Source: an uncultured Lachnospiraceae bacterium
Lineage (GTDB): Bacteria; Bacillota; Clostridia; Lachnospirales; Lachnospiraceae
Length of the DNA stretch: 64,000 nucleotides
NCBI GenBank assembly: GCA_910584725.1
Contig: CAJUBE010000001.1
Location: 1 to 64,000, forward strand
Reading direction: 5' to 3'
Part shown: piece by piece, positions 26,127 through 34,721 of the stretch
Position numbering within the stretch: the first letter of the stretch is position 1
Layout of the letters: every line of letters starts with the position of its first letter
Notes under the pieces: generated by a model
The model's database searches: none
Told to the model about the DNA's origin: nothing
The model's input: the letters and a program-made list of their open reading frames with translations, nothing else
Translations under genes and position numbers: made by a program

Positions 26127-26675
26127 TCACGCCCGCATCATGGCGAGAACCATCTGCGCCTCTTCCACCAGATTTGTGCCGCTGTCCATACTGCATTTCT
26201 GCAGATAACGGTGCGCCTCCTCCTCGGTCATGTGATTCCGATTCATCAAAAGCGCCTTCGCCTCTTTAATCAACCCTTCCTCCTGCGCGCTGCGCTCTCT
26301 GGGGCGCTGCCTTTCCCGCCTCTTTCGCCGCTCTATCGCCTGCCCCATCATATCCACCGTATTAATCAGGTCATGCACCTTAAGCGGCATCGCAAGACTC
26401 ATAATATCACGAAGATCACACTCCTGCAGCACATTCGCGGAAGCGAGCAGCAGCATCTCAAAACCTTTTGGAAGGCAGGCGTGCAGCTCATGGTACATCA
26501 TATCGGACATCCGGTAACTGCAGATCACAAGTCCGTCATTCAGATCGTCCATTCTGCTAAGCGCCTGGGAGCCTGTCGTGCATACATTGTCTACCCGAAA
26601 TCCATTCTTCATAAGCAGATTGCGAATGCCTTTGGCGTCCTCAGGTTTTGGCAGAACCACTATGATGTTGAACAC
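26127..26675 (-). CDS. ANTAR-domain response regulator (NasT/NitR-like)
   Basis: Residues 1-115 are a pseudo-receiver (MFNIIVVLPKPEDAKGIRNLL), and the C-terminal ~60 residues (RSAQEEGLIKEAKALLMNRNHMTEEEAHRYLQKCSMD) are an ANTAR RNA-binding domain, which prevents transcription termination at target hairpins. I choose GTG 26675, with GGAGG 10 nt upstream; the longer frame extends into the glnA 3' end. Length 182-183. It is 71 nt downstream of glnA, the arrangement known for clostridial glnA-nitR, so it likely controls glnA or other nitrogen genes. The receiver lacks an obvious phospho-acceptor Asp pocket. Confidence 0.85.
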   Translation of the reverse strand: MFNIIVVLPKPEDAKGIRNLLMKNGFRVDNVCTTGSQALSRMDDLNDGLVICSYRMSDMMYHELHACLPKGFEMLLLASANVLQECDLRDIMSLAMPLKVHDLINTVDMMGQAIERRKRRERQRPRERSAQEEGLIKEAKALLMNRNHMTEEEAHRYLQKCSMDSGTNLVEEAQMVLAMMRA

Positions 26676-26746
26676 ACGCTCACCCCCTCCCCGTATAAAA
26701 ACATACGTTATTTTATTCTGATTATCCCACAGATTATCGACTAATT

Positions 26747-28081
26747 TTAAAACCGGTTCAGATACTCGTTTATCTCCCAATCCGTAACCTGGCTGCGGTA
26801 TCGGTTCCATTCCTCCTTTTTCAGCGCAATATACTTCTCAAATACATGATCTCCCAGCGTCTCTCTCATAAACCCGTCCTTCTCTATGCAGGAAATCGCT
26901 TCCGCCAGTGTCCCCGGCAGCTCCTCTATCTTCCGCGCGCTCCGTTCCTGCTCACTCATATGGAAAATATTGCAGTCCACGCTCTCTGGTACAGGTGTCT
27001 GTCGCTTAATTCCGTCAAGCCCCGCCCGAAGAACCGCCGCCAGGGCCAGATACGGATTCGCCGTCGGATCGGGGCTGCGAAGCTCCATCCGCACCGCGTC
27101 CCCCGCAGCAGCCGGAATGCGGATTAAAGCGCTTCTGTTTGTGGCGCTCCATGCAATATATGTCGGCGCCTCGAAGCCCGGCACAAGTCTTTTATAGGAA
27201 TTGACAATCGGATTCATAATCGCTGTCATGCCCCGCATATGTTCCATCACACCGCCCAGAAAAGCGTATGCGTCGCGGCTCAGCCCATTGGCGCCTTTTT
27301 CATCCGCAAAAATATTTTTCCCGTCCTTCAGAAGCGACATGTTGATATGCATACCGGAGCCGTTCACGCCGTATCTGGGCTTCGGCATAAAACTGGCATG
27401 AAGTCCGTGTCTCTTTGCGATGGTTCTGACCGCCAGTTTGAAAGTCATAATATTGTCCGCCGTCGTCAGTGCATCGTCATATCGGAAACTGATCTCATGC
27501 TGCGCCGGCGCCACATCATGGTGCGAAGCTTCCACCACAAACCCCATGTCTTCCAGCGTAAGTACCATATCACGCCGCGCATTCTCCCCAAAGTCTACCG
27601 GCCCGACATCAAAATACCCCGCCTTTTCGTGGGTAAGCGTGGTAGGCATTCCGTTGTCATCCAGATGGAACAGGAAAAACTCGCACTCCGCCCCCACCCG
27701 GAAGGTAAAGCCCATCTCTTCCGCTTCCCGGATCGCCCGTTTCAAGACATAACGCGGATCACCCGCAAAGGGCGTTCTGTCTGGGCGGTATACGTCACAG
27801 ATCAGACGCGCCACCTTTCCCTGCTGGGGTCTCCACGGAAAAATTTCAAGCGTGCCAAAATCCGGGTGCAGATACATGTCCGACTCCTCCACACCGGCAA
27901 AGCCTTCAATGGAAGAGCCGTCAAACATGCAGTCGTTGTCAAGCGCCTTCTCAAGCTGCCCTGCCGTGATCGCCAGATTCTTCAAGTTGCCGGAAATGTC
28001 CGTAAACTGGAGTCTGATAAATTCCACGTCCTCCTCCTCGACCAGCTTTATGATATCTTCCCTGCTATAGTTTTTTCTCAT
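26747..28081 (-). CDS. glnA: Glutamine synthetase type I
   Basis: A 444-residue GSI-alpha enzyme (no adenylylation insert), length typical of Firmicutes. MFDGSSIEGFAGVEESDMYLHPD, GAECEFFLF, APAQHEISFRYDDAL, FMPKPRYGVNGSGMHIN and NRSALIRIPA are the catalytic and metal-binding motifs. It has its own promoter (28160-28189), a leader hairpin (28118-28149), and an ANTAR regulator gene downstream. GSI-alpha enzymes are usually feedback-inhibited by glutamine. Confidence 0.97.
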   Translation of the reverse strand: MRKNYSREDIIKLVEEEDVEFIRLQFTDISGNLKNLAITAGQLEKALDNDCMFDGSSIEGFAGVEESDMYLHPDFGTLEIFPWRPQQGKVARLICDVYRPDRTPFAGDPRYVLKRAIREAEEMGFTFRVGAECEFFLFHLDDNGMPTTLTHEKAGYFDVGPVDFGENARRDMVLTLEDMGFVVEASHHDVAPAQHEISFRYDDALTTADNIMTFKLAVRTIAKRHGLHASFMPKPRYGVNGSGMHINMSLLKDGKNIFADEKGANGLSRDAYAFLGGVMEHMRGMTAIMNPIVNSYKRLVPGFEAPTYIAWSATNRSALIRIPAAAGDAVRMELRSPDPTANPYLALAAVLRAGLDGIKRQTPVPESVDCNIFHMSEQERSARKIEELPGTLAEAISCIEKDGFMRETLGDHVFEKYIALKKEEWNRYRSQVTDWEINEYLNRF

Positions 28082-28117
28082 GCGATACCGCCTTTCTTTC
28101 TCTGCTTATACATAGCG

Positions 28118-28149
28118 AAAGGGCGCTCTATCCCTGTAAGAACGCCCTT
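28118..28149 (-). terminator. Leader hairpin of glnA, possible attenuator
   Basis: On the minus strand GGGCGTTCT (28147-28139) pairs with AGAGCGCCC (28129-28121), 9 bp with one G-U, followed by TTT. It starts within a few nucleotides of the predicted transcript 5' end. TATAAGCAGA follows it (28101-28110), a sequence also seen after two other leader terminators in this window. It is a plausible target of the neighbouring ANTAR protein, though only one hairpin is visible. Confidence 0.5.
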
Positions 28150-28159
28150 GTTCGGTACA

Positions 28160-28189
28160 ATCATATCAGTTTTTTCATTCTCTTGTCAA
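28160..28189 (-). promoter_or_regulatory. glnA promoter
   Basis: TTGACA (28189-28184, perfect) and TATGAT (28165-28160), 18-nt spacer. Transcript would start near 28153, giving a ~70-nt leader. Confidence 0.75.
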
Positions 28190-28275
28190 GTCAGTGTCTC
28201 TCAAAAATCCCCACGCATAAACCCACCCCCACACACATAAACTGTTAAAAAAGAATCACTGTGGGGATTATCTGT

Positions 28276-28749
28276 ATGAGTTCTAAAACCAAAATTGTCG
28301 TACTTCATGTAAAAGAGTTAATATATACCGGCATTTTCGCTGCACTCGGTATTCTTTTTATTATCCTGCTCATCATTATGTTTCTGCCCAAAGAAAAGAA
28401 GCAGGAGACCATGTCCACCGTGACGCAGCCCGTAAACGACACTTATGTGCCGGGCGTATATACGACCTCTCTGATCTTAAACGACAATGTTGTTGAAATC
28501 GAAGTGACCGTGGATGAAAAGAACATCAACGCCATCCGGCTGGTAAATCTGGATGAGGCTGTAACGACCATGTATCCTCTGATCCAGCCTTCCTTTGAGG
28601 ATCTGGCAGACCAGATCATAAAGAGCCAGAGTCTGGAAGGCATTACATATCCCGACGACAGCAAGTACACTTCCATGATTCTCTTAGATGCCATCACCAG
28701 TTCTCTCAACAAGGCGCTGGAAAATCAGGGGGAAACAGAGACCGAGTAG
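28276..28749 (+). CDS. Single-pass membrane protein with FMN-binding-like extracellular domain
   Basis: A 157-residue protein with one membrane helix (residues ~17-37, LIYTGIFAALGILFIILLIIMF) and an outside domain. YVPGVYTTSLILNDNVVEIEVTVDEKNINAIRL and the end TSMILLDAITSSLNKAL resemble the PF04205 FMN-binding fold, but the SGAT segment that carries the FMN threonine is not present, so flavin binding is doubtful. Start ATG 28276 follows GGGGAT at 8 nt. Divergent from glnA across ~190 nt. Function unknown. Confidence 0.65.
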   Translation: MSSKTKIVVLHVKELIYTGIFAALGILFIILLIIMFLPKEKKQETMSTVTQPVNDTYVPGVYTTSLILNDNVVEIEVTVDEKNINAIRLVNLDEAVTTMYPLIQPSFEDLADQIIKSQSLEGITYPDDSKYTSMILLDAITSSLNKALENQGETETE

Positions 28750-28804
28750 CGTCAACTTTCCTTTCCAAATATTTGGGAAACTATGTAATAAGCCGAATAT
28801 GCAG

Positions 28805-28833
28805 GCGGCTGGGGTTCCTTTTTCCCCAGCCGC
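28805..28833 (+). terminator. Strong stem-loop, probable transcription end
   Basis: GCGGCTGGGG (28805-28814) and CCCCAGCCGC (28824-28833) form a perfect 10-bp stem with a T-rich loop. A T-tract does not follow on either strand, so termination is likely but not certain. It lies between convergent genes. Confidence 0.5.
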
Positions 28834-28936
28834 AAAATCATGTTCCATTTTAAGCCTTTGTTCAAGCTCAAATGACATTATCGTCATAAATATGTATAAA
28901 AATATACCTGTCGGCAGGTGAACATGTCACTCCGCC

Positions 28937-29554
28937 TCACGCTACCTCTCCAAAATCAAGAAACAAGTCCCCGTAAATCCCCGCCTTCACCAGCTCGGAA
29001 AATGTATACCGCCCGGACGTCCCGTTCTCAAAATTGTACACCAAAACGCTTTTCTCCTTCGGGTCTACAATCCAATATTCCCTAACGCCCGCCGCCTCAT
29101 ACAGCGCACACTTTCTGATATAGTCCATCGTCCTGCTGGACGGTGACACGATCTCTATCGCCCAATCCGGCGCACCATGGCAGCCTTTTTCATCCAGCTT
29201 ATCCATATCGCAAATCACTAAAACATCAGGCTCCACATAGTTGCGTTCATCATTCTTGATATAAACCCCAAAGGGTGACAGGATTACCCTGCACGGTCCT
29301 CCTTTTTCTATAATAAACGATCTAATTTTAAAATACAGCCACCCCAAAAGCTCCTGATGCGTCAACCCGGGTGTCGCCATCATATACATTTTCCCGTCGA
29401 TCAGCTCCGCCCGCTCGCCCTCCGGCAGCGCCTCAATGTCTTCGACCGTATATACCCCGTCTTCCGGCATTCTCTCCGAAACATCTGCGCTGTGAGACTT
29501 TCCTCCCTCGATCATTCTGAAAATGTCCTCTCTTTCCATTTTTCTGTGTTCCAT
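28937..29554 (-). CDS. Uma2-family (DUF820) endonuclease-like protein
   Basis: A 205-residue protein. YTVEDIEALPEGERAELIDGKMYMMATPGLTHQ, NYVEPDVLVICD and APDWAIEIVSPSSRTMDYIRKCALYEAAGVREYWIVDP are signatures of the Uma2/DUF820 PD-(D/E)xK superfamily, with the Asp, Glu and Lys of the nuclease core in place. Members are widespread and mostly uncharacterised; a DNA-cleaving role is inferred from fold only. Start ATG follows AAGGAGG. No partner gene is adjacent: the 426-bp upstream gap holds two tandem hairpins and then nadE. Confidence 0.8.
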   Translation of the reverse strand: MEHRKMEREDIFRMIEGGKSHSADVSERMPEDGVYTVEDIEALPEGERAELIDGKMYMMATPGLTHQELLGWLYFKIRSFIIEKGGPCRVILSPFGVYIKNDERNYVEPDVLVICDMDKLDEKGCHGAPDWAIEIVSPSSRTMDYIRKCALYEAAGVREYWIVDPKEKSVLVYNFENGTSGRYTFSELVKAGIYGDLFLDFGEVA

Positions 29555-29780
29555 AAGCCTTGTCCTCCTTTTCGTACGGCAGAAGGCAGGCTATGGTTTG
29601 GCACTGCAAAGCTCTCGTGCGTTCCATCATTCGCCTCCGCCGCTATTTAGTTTACAGTTTCTGAGTAAGCGGCAGAAATTGCCCGAATGTGCGAATTGCA
29701 CGGTTCATTGATTACTCTTAATGAATTTATCATACACTTTCCTATTGTTCCTGTCAAGCGTAAAGTGAAAATCATCTGAT

Positions 29781-29885
29781 CCCGGCACCATGCAGCAAGT
29801 GCATGGTACCGGGTGTGAAAGGTAACATGCAGGCTACTTTTCACACAACGCCATACGGCAAGTACATGGTACCGGAGAGGAAAAG
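29781..29885. repeat. Tandem palindromic sequences between nadE and the Uma2 gene
   Basis: CCCGGCACCATGCA (29781-29794) pairs with TGCATGGTACCGGG (29800-29813) with one mismatch and a 5-nt loop. A similar unit (GGCAAGTACATGGTACCGGA) lies 62 bp on. Between them GTGTGAAA/TTTTCACAC can pair. No T-tract and no reading frame of interest in the remaining 29555-29980 gap. Confidence 0.5.
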
Positions 29886-29980
29886 TGACAATCGTATCCG
29901 TCCAGCCTTCATCAAAGAAAGATTCAGCCTGCCAGGCTGTTGCAAATGAAAGAGATATCTGCAGCAGCCGTTTATTTAAT

Positions 29981-31891
29981 CTAAAGCTCCTCCAGCTGCG
30001 CCAGCCAGACCGCCGCGCTTGCATCCGAAGGCATCCGCAGATCCCCTCTGGGCGAGAGCGCCACACTTCCAACCTTGGGGCCGTCCGGCAGACAGGAGCG
30101 CTTAAACTGCTGGGCAAAGAACCGTTGATAGAAAATCTTTAGCCACTTCAATATGACATCATTGTCATAAATTCCCGCAAAGGCTATCTGCGCCACCCGG
30201 TAAACCTTCGCAGGCTCAAACCCACAGCGCAGCATATAATATAAGAAGAAATCGTGCAGCTCATAAGGCCCCACCAGATCTTCGGTCTTCTGGGAAATCA
30301 CACCGTCCACGGGCGGCAAAAGCTCGGGGCTCACCGGCGTGTCCAGAATATCCAGCAAGAGCGTCTTGAGTGCTTCATCCCCACAGGTGTCCGCATAGTA
30401 GCGCACCAGATGACGCACCAAGGTTTTGGGCACGCCCGCGTTCACGCCGTACATGGACATATGATCCCCATTGTATGTGGCCCAGCCCAGGGCAAGCTCC
30501 GACATATCTCCGGTGCCGATCACCAGACCGCCCGTCCGGTTGGCAATATCCATCAACACCTGCGTCCTCTCCCTTGCCTGCCCGTTCTCATAAGTCACAT
30601 CATGGCAGTCGCCGCTCTGGCCGATATCCCGGAAGTGTACATTCACCGCCTCTTTGATATCCACCTCCCGCAAGGTCGTTCCGAGCAGACGCGCCAGCCT
30701 GCAGGCATTGTCATAGGTTCTGTCCGTGGTGCCGAAACACGGCATCGTGACAGATGCTATTTTATCTCTGGAAAGCCCAAGCATATCAAAGGCCCGCACT
30801 GTCACCAGTAGCGCAAGGGTAGAGTCAAGACCGCCGGAAATCCCCAGCACCGCCGACTGACAGCCGGTATGCTCATACCTTTTTTTCAGGCCGCAGGACT
30901 GAATGGACAAGATCTCATTGCAGCGTTCCTCCCGCTCTTTTGCCTGATCCGGCACAAACGGCCTTGCTGAAAAACGCCTTTCCAGAAACGTCTCCTCCTC
31001 TTCCATATGAATCGGTACAATCCGGTGTTCGCGCAGATTTTCTCCCTGATAGCTGCTCATTCTGCGCCGTTCGTGGGAAAGCCTGTGTATGTCCAGATCC
31101 GCATAAATAACACCTGTTTCAAATCGCTTCGCCTGTGCCAGCACCGTGCCGTTCTCCGCAATGATGTTGTGCCCGCCGAAGACCAGATCCTGGGTAGACT
31201 CCCCCTCCCCCGCCGAGCTGTAAATATAGGCCGCAATCTGTCTTGCGCTGGCGGATTTCACCAGCATCTCCCGATAAGCGTCCTTCCCCACCGTCTCATT
31301 GGAGGCGGACAGATTGACGATCACCGTCGCCCCCGCCAGCGCGTGGGCCGTGGCCGGGGACTCCGGCGCCCAGATATCCTCACAGATCTCGCATCCCACA
31401 GTCAGTCCTCTCACCGCATCTACCTGAAACAAAATATCGGTTCCGAAAGGAATTTCTTTTCCCTCATATAAGAAAGGCTCCGGCTGCTGATTTCCCGGCA
31501 CAAAATGTCTCGTCTCATAAAATTCCGCATAGGAGGGAATGTTTCGTTTTGGGATAAAGGCGAGCACCTCCCCGTCCTGCAGAACCGCCGCCACATTGTA
31601 CAGCTTATACCCTTTAACCAGAGGCAGTCCCACAAAGACTAAAGCGTCGCTGTCCTCCGTGGCCGCAGCCACCTCCGTCAGCGCATCCATAGCCTGCGTC
31701 AGCAGAATCTCCTGCAGGAACAGGTCGCCGCATGTATAACCGGTGAGACAAAGCTCCGGAAAGACGATCAGCTTTGCACCATGGCGCACCGCCTCCTCAA
31801 TACCTTTGCCAATTTCTTTCGCATTATAGCGCGTATCCGCCACCCTGATTTTCGGTGTCACCGCCGCCGCCTTGATAAATCCCTGTCTCAT
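29981..31891 (-). CDS. nadE: Glutamine-dependent NAD+ synthetase
   Basis: A 636-637-residue two-domain enzyme that amidates deaminated NAD using ammonia from glutamine. The N-terminal nitrilase-type glutaminase shows VFPELCLTGYTCGDLF (Glu), FIPKRNIPSYAEFYE (Lys) and GLTVGCEICEDIW (catalytic Cys). The C-terminal synthetase has the PP-loop GISGGLDSTLALL. I choose ATG 31891, preceded by AGGAAAGGGA; the longer frame begins with TTG 31936 and no homology. The exact dispersed palindrome lies at 30154-30167. Confidence 0.95.
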   Translation of the reverse strand: MRQGFIKAAAVTPKIRVADTRYNAKEIGKGIEEAVRHGAKLIVFPELCLTGYTCGDLFLQEILLTQAMDALTEVAAATEDSDALVFVGLPLVKGYKLYNVAAVLQDGEVLAFIPKRNIPSYAEFYETRHFVPGNQQPEPFLYEGKEIPFGTDILFQVDAVRGLTVGCEICEDIWAPESPATAHALAGATVIVNLSASNETVGKDAYREMLVKSASARQIAAYIYSSAGEGESTQDLVFGGHNIIAENGTVLAQAKRFETGVIYADLDIHRLSHERRRMSSYQGENLREHRIVPIHMEEEETFLERRFSARPFVPDQAKEREERCNEILSIQSCGLKKRYEHTGCQSAVLGISGGLDSTLALLVTVRAFDMLGLSRDKIASVTMPCFGTTDRTYDNACRLARLLGTTLREVDIKEAVNVHFRDIGQSGDCHDVTYENGQARERTQVLMDIANRTGGLVIGTGDMSELALGWATYNGDHMSMYGVNAGVPKTLVRHLVRYYADTCGDEALKTLLLDILDTPVSPELLPPVDGVISQKTEDLVGPYELHDFFLYYMLRCGFEPAKVYRVAQIAFAGIYDNDVILKWLKIFYQRFFAQQFKRSCLPDGPKVGSVALSPRGDLRMPSDASAAVWLAQLEEL

Positions 31892-32589
31892 AGCCTTTAA
31901 TCCCTTTCCTTTTCTGATTTTCCACTGTGATGTCAAAAATTGCGCCGATTTCTTATATCAAACAGAACGCCCGAAACGGGGCTTCTTAATTCTGTTTTTA
32001 ATCCCTTCCGCACAGTCACTTCCCTGTCAGCCTCTCCAAACAATCATAATTTCTGTTATATACGCTCTGTTATTTTAATGTGAACACCTGTTATTTCAAC
32101 TCGCATTTTCCTTGTAAACGCTGAATTTTTCTCATTTCGTCCCATTTGTTATAAAATTTCCAGAAGTTACGAAATAGCAGTTCCTTTTCTGTGTTAAATC
32201 TTGTTTTACTTTTTTCTTATCTTCTTTTTCTTAAATTTGTCGTCACCGATGCGGCTTTTATCTCACGGCACACATTTTTGACTCTCTCACCATCTTCGCG
32301 AAGCAGCAGAGTTGATTCCCGCCTGTTCCTCTCTGCCCATTTCCCAATTCCATATGTCCCGTTATTTTTTATCCGTCCCGCTCTCCTTTTCTCTTGCCGC
32401 AGTTTTCACTCCGCGCATCTATTTTCCCCGTTTTACATAAGTTTTATCCTCACATATTATAAAATTACGGCTGGTTTTTATCTCTTTCCTGCTCCGTTCA
32501 TCCGCGCATAAATCTTTCCTTTATTCGTGCTGTTTTGCACTTATTTTCAAGCATTAATTCATGTTTTAACACTGGTGTCTCTCTGCTTT
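31892..32589. other. Long non-coding stretch, strongly pyrimidine-rich on the plus strand
   Basis: About 700 bp between nadE and hslO. The plus strand is nearly all C and T in long runs (for example 32150-32520), so any minus-strand transcript would be purine-rich. The frames it contains (up to 106 codons) have no RBS and low-complexity Phe/Leu/Ser translations, so I do not call a gene. A small GCCC/GGGC hairpin lies near 31971-31983. No known RNA family recognised. Confidence 0.5.
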
Positions 32590-33483
32590 TCAAGCTCTCC
32601 CGGCTTTCATAAGATGTTCTACTTCCTCCGCGGAGAAAGAGTAGTTTCTGTTACAGAAATGACAGTGCAATTCCACTTCTTTTCCCTCGCTGATCATCTC
32701 CCGCAGTTCCTTTTCCCCGAGACTCAAGAGTACCTTCTCCACACGCTCCCGGCTGCAGTCGCACCGAAAGCTCACCGGTGTCCTGTCCGTGATCTCCAGT
32801 CCAAACTCTCCCAGCACGGTTTCCAGAAGCTCCTCCGGCGTCTTTCCCGCCTCCAACAGTTCCGTTACAGATGTTATCTTTGCCAGCTTTTCTTCCAGTT
32901 GACTGATTACATCCTCCGAGGTAAAAGGCATAAGCTGTACGATAAAACCGCCCGCCTGCCGCACAGTATTGTCCCGGTTCATCAGTACGCCCAGCGCCAC
33001 CACAGAGGGTATCTGCTCGGAGGCCGCAAAATAATAGGTCAGATCATCCGCAATCTCTCCTGTCTGCAAAGTCACCGTTGAGGCATATGGCTCCTTCAAT
33101 CCCATATCCTTCATCACGTGCAGAACACCCGCGCCGATCACACCGCCCACATCCAGTTTTCCCGCGCCGTTCGGCGGCATCATAGCCGAAGGATTATCCG
33201 CGTAACCCTTCACATGCCCTGCCGCGTCCGCCGTCGCCGTAATGCCGTGCACCGGGCCCGCGCCTCTGATCTGCAGAGTGAGCACGTCCTTTTCGCCTTT
33301 GAGCATACTACCCATCATAAGAGCGCCTGTCATAAGTCTGCCAAGCGCCGCCGTCACCACAGGGCTTGTGTTGTGGGCTGCCCGCGCCTCTTCCACCAAC
33401 TCCTTTGAAGTCACCGCAAAAGCACGTATCTGCGCGTCCGCCGCGGTGGCTCTCACCATATAGTCTCCTGTGTATTCTTTCAT
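32590..33483 (-). CDS. hslO: Redox-regulated chaperone Hsp33
   Basis: Cytoplasmic holdase activated by oxidation. The C-terminal zinc centre is intact: FRCDCSRER (CxC) and HCHFCNRNY (CxxC). The N-terminal body has AALGRLMTGALMMGSMLKGE and the GxxGAGVLHVMKDMGLKEPYAS segment. I choose ATG 33483 with GGAGG at 5-6 nt, giving 297-298 residues, the family norm; the longer frame adds 17 residues. Followed by the ~700-bp non-coding stretch; preceded at 65 nt by a methyltransferase gene. Confidence 0.95.
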   Translation of the reverse strand: MKEYTGDYMVRATAADAQIRAFAVTSKELVEEARAAHNTSPVVTAALGRLMTGALMMGSMLKGEKDVLTLQIRGAGPVHGITATADAAGHVKGYADNPSAMMPPNGAGKLDVGGVIGAGVLHVMKDMGLKEPYASTVTLQTGEIADDLTYYFAASEQIPSVVALGVLMNRDNTVRQAGGFIVQLMPFTSEDVISQLEEKLAKITSVTELLEAGKTPEELLETVLGEFGLEITDRTPVSFRCDCSRERVEKVLLSLGEKELREMISEGKEVELHCHFCNRNYSFSAEEVEHLMKAGRA

Positions 33484-33548
33484 ATTTTCCTCCGTTTCGA
33501 AGCGCTGCTCTTCATTTTTGCCTCCATATTTCATTGCTTTCCCAGCCC

Positions 33549-34514
33549 TTATGAAATACCTGTCGTTTCAGACATCACCTGCTGATTTGCCGTGGTCGCC
33601 GTTCCCTTCCTCGCCACCACATAGATCCGTTCGCTCTCCCCCGTCACTTTCCCGTGGGTATCCGCATCAAACGCCTCCAGAAATTCCAGTCCTGCCTGCG
33701 AAAGAAACGCCTTCATCTGCTCTAGGCGATAGCCCCGCTGGTAATGCACCTCCTGAAAACGCCGGAATAAAGTGCCCTCCGCCACAAAGACCGTCAGGTC
33801 GTACTCGTTGATCTCCTCTCCCTCATGATAATAATTTTCCCAGATAAAGCTGCAGTCTTCACGGTTTTCCGCGATTGTGGCGTCCCCGATCACGGCGGCA
33901 TATTTATGGACGGTATTGAAATCAAAGATAAAAATCCCCTGCGGATACAAATAATTGTTGACCCGCGCAAAGGTCTGCACAATATCTTCCTCATCCAGCA
34001 GATAATTCAGGCTGTCACAGACGCTGACAACCGCACCCACCGTGCCGTAGAGCTCCAGTTCCCGCATATCCTGCAGCAGATACAGAATGTCAAGTCCCGA
34101 CCGCTCCCGTTTGTCCATGGCGATCCGCAGCATCTCTTCCGCATTATCCACGCCGATCATGTCATAACCTTTGTGCGCCAGAAGCTCCGTCAGCGTGCCT
34201 GTCCCACAGCCAAGGTCGAGGACTGTGTTTCGCTCCTGCCGGAGATTTTTCCCCGTCTGCTCCAAAGCTGTAGACATATCATCTGCTTTTTCCTCTCTCT
34301 TCCCACTGGAATCCGCATGCTCTTCCCTATTTTCGTTTTTGACACGCATGTCATTTATCGCATTCTGGTCATTTCCTGCACAATTTTCCCCTTTTGACAC
34401 ATCATCCACACCATGCCGTCTAAAGATCTCCATTAAGAAATCACGCCATTCCTCATAGGGCGTATCGTCCATCAGTTCGTCATATACTTCCGCGAAATCT
34501 GTGTATGCTTCCAT
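33549..34514 (-). CDS. Class I SAM-dependent methyltransferase with a charged insertion
   Basis: A 321-residue protein. MEAYTDFAEVYDELMDDTPYEEW is the N-terminus common to a ~250-residue Firmicutes methyltransferase family; VLDLGCGTGTLTELLA (residues 98-113) is SAM motif I. Between them, residues ~38-95 are an extra hydrophilic, Glu/Lys/Asn-rich stretch, where close relatives pass almost directly from one to the other. An exact dispersed palindrome (34340-34353) lies in this insertion. RBS is weak. Located 65 nt upstream of hslO; substrate unknown. Confidence 0.8.
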   Translation of the reverse strand: MEAYTDFAEVYDELMDDTPYEEWRDFLMEIFRRHGVDDVSKGENCAGNDQNAINDMRVKNENREEHADSSGKREEKADDMSTALEQTGKNLRQERNTVLDLGCGTGTLTELLAHKGYDMIGVDNAEEMLRIAMDKRERSGLDILYLLQDMRELELYGTVGAVVSVCDSLNYLLDEEDIVQTFARVNNYLYPQGIFIFDFNTVHKYAAVIGDATIAENREDCSFIWENYYHEGEEINEYDLTVFVAEGTLFRRFQEVHYQRGYRLEQMKAFLSQAGLEFLEAFDADTHGKVTGESERIYVVARKGTATTANQQVMSETTGIS

Positions 34515-34602
34515 GTTCTAATCCATCCTGCCGTTTCTTTTTGTTCTTAGAAGCTGTAATTCTTGTGGCGCAGACTGCTGAGGCTGCGCCTGTCAGTCAA
34601 CA

Positions 34603-34721
34603 ACCCCGCCGCAAGCAACGGGGCATCAAATTTCAAACGCCCCAAGGGGCGGGGTATGTGACCCTCGCGGCATTCGCCAAATGTCTGCTTCGCATCCGCT
34701 TGGCTCATTGCTCGCGGGAAT
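34603..34721. repeat. Interspersed palindromic repeat, family 1 (copy B, reversed) with second hairpin
   Basis: On the minus strand the repeat starts at the stop codon of the GH20 gene (TGATTCCCGCGAGCAATGAG) and ends GGCGAATGCCGCGAGGGT (34660). A second GC-rich hairpin, CCCCGCC/GGCGGGG (34604-34610 / 34648-34654), follows. Probably acts as a 3' stem-loop of the hexosaminidase mRNA. GGCGCAG/CTGCGCC (34567-34590) makes a third hairpin. Confidence 0.65.

Noticed and set aside
26676..26810. Upstream extension of the ANTAR regulator
   Set aside because: Would overlap the glnA 3' end in a different frame; the GTG at 26675 with a strong RBS and the receiver-domain start fit better.
27239..28240. 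333-codon plus-strand frame opposite glnA
   Set aside because: Translation is His/Arg-rich with no family signal; it is an antisense shadow of the strongly conserved glnA.
29647..30117. 156-codon frame across the Uma2-nadE gap
   Set aside because: It overlaps the nadE 3' end out of frame and its repeated segments (VTFHTRYHALAAW / VTFPLRYHVLAVW) are only translations of the tandem hairpins.
32191..32511. 106-codon plus-strand frame in the pyrimidine-rich gap
   Set aside because: Low-complexity Phe/Ser/Leu translation of a pyrimidine run, no RBS.
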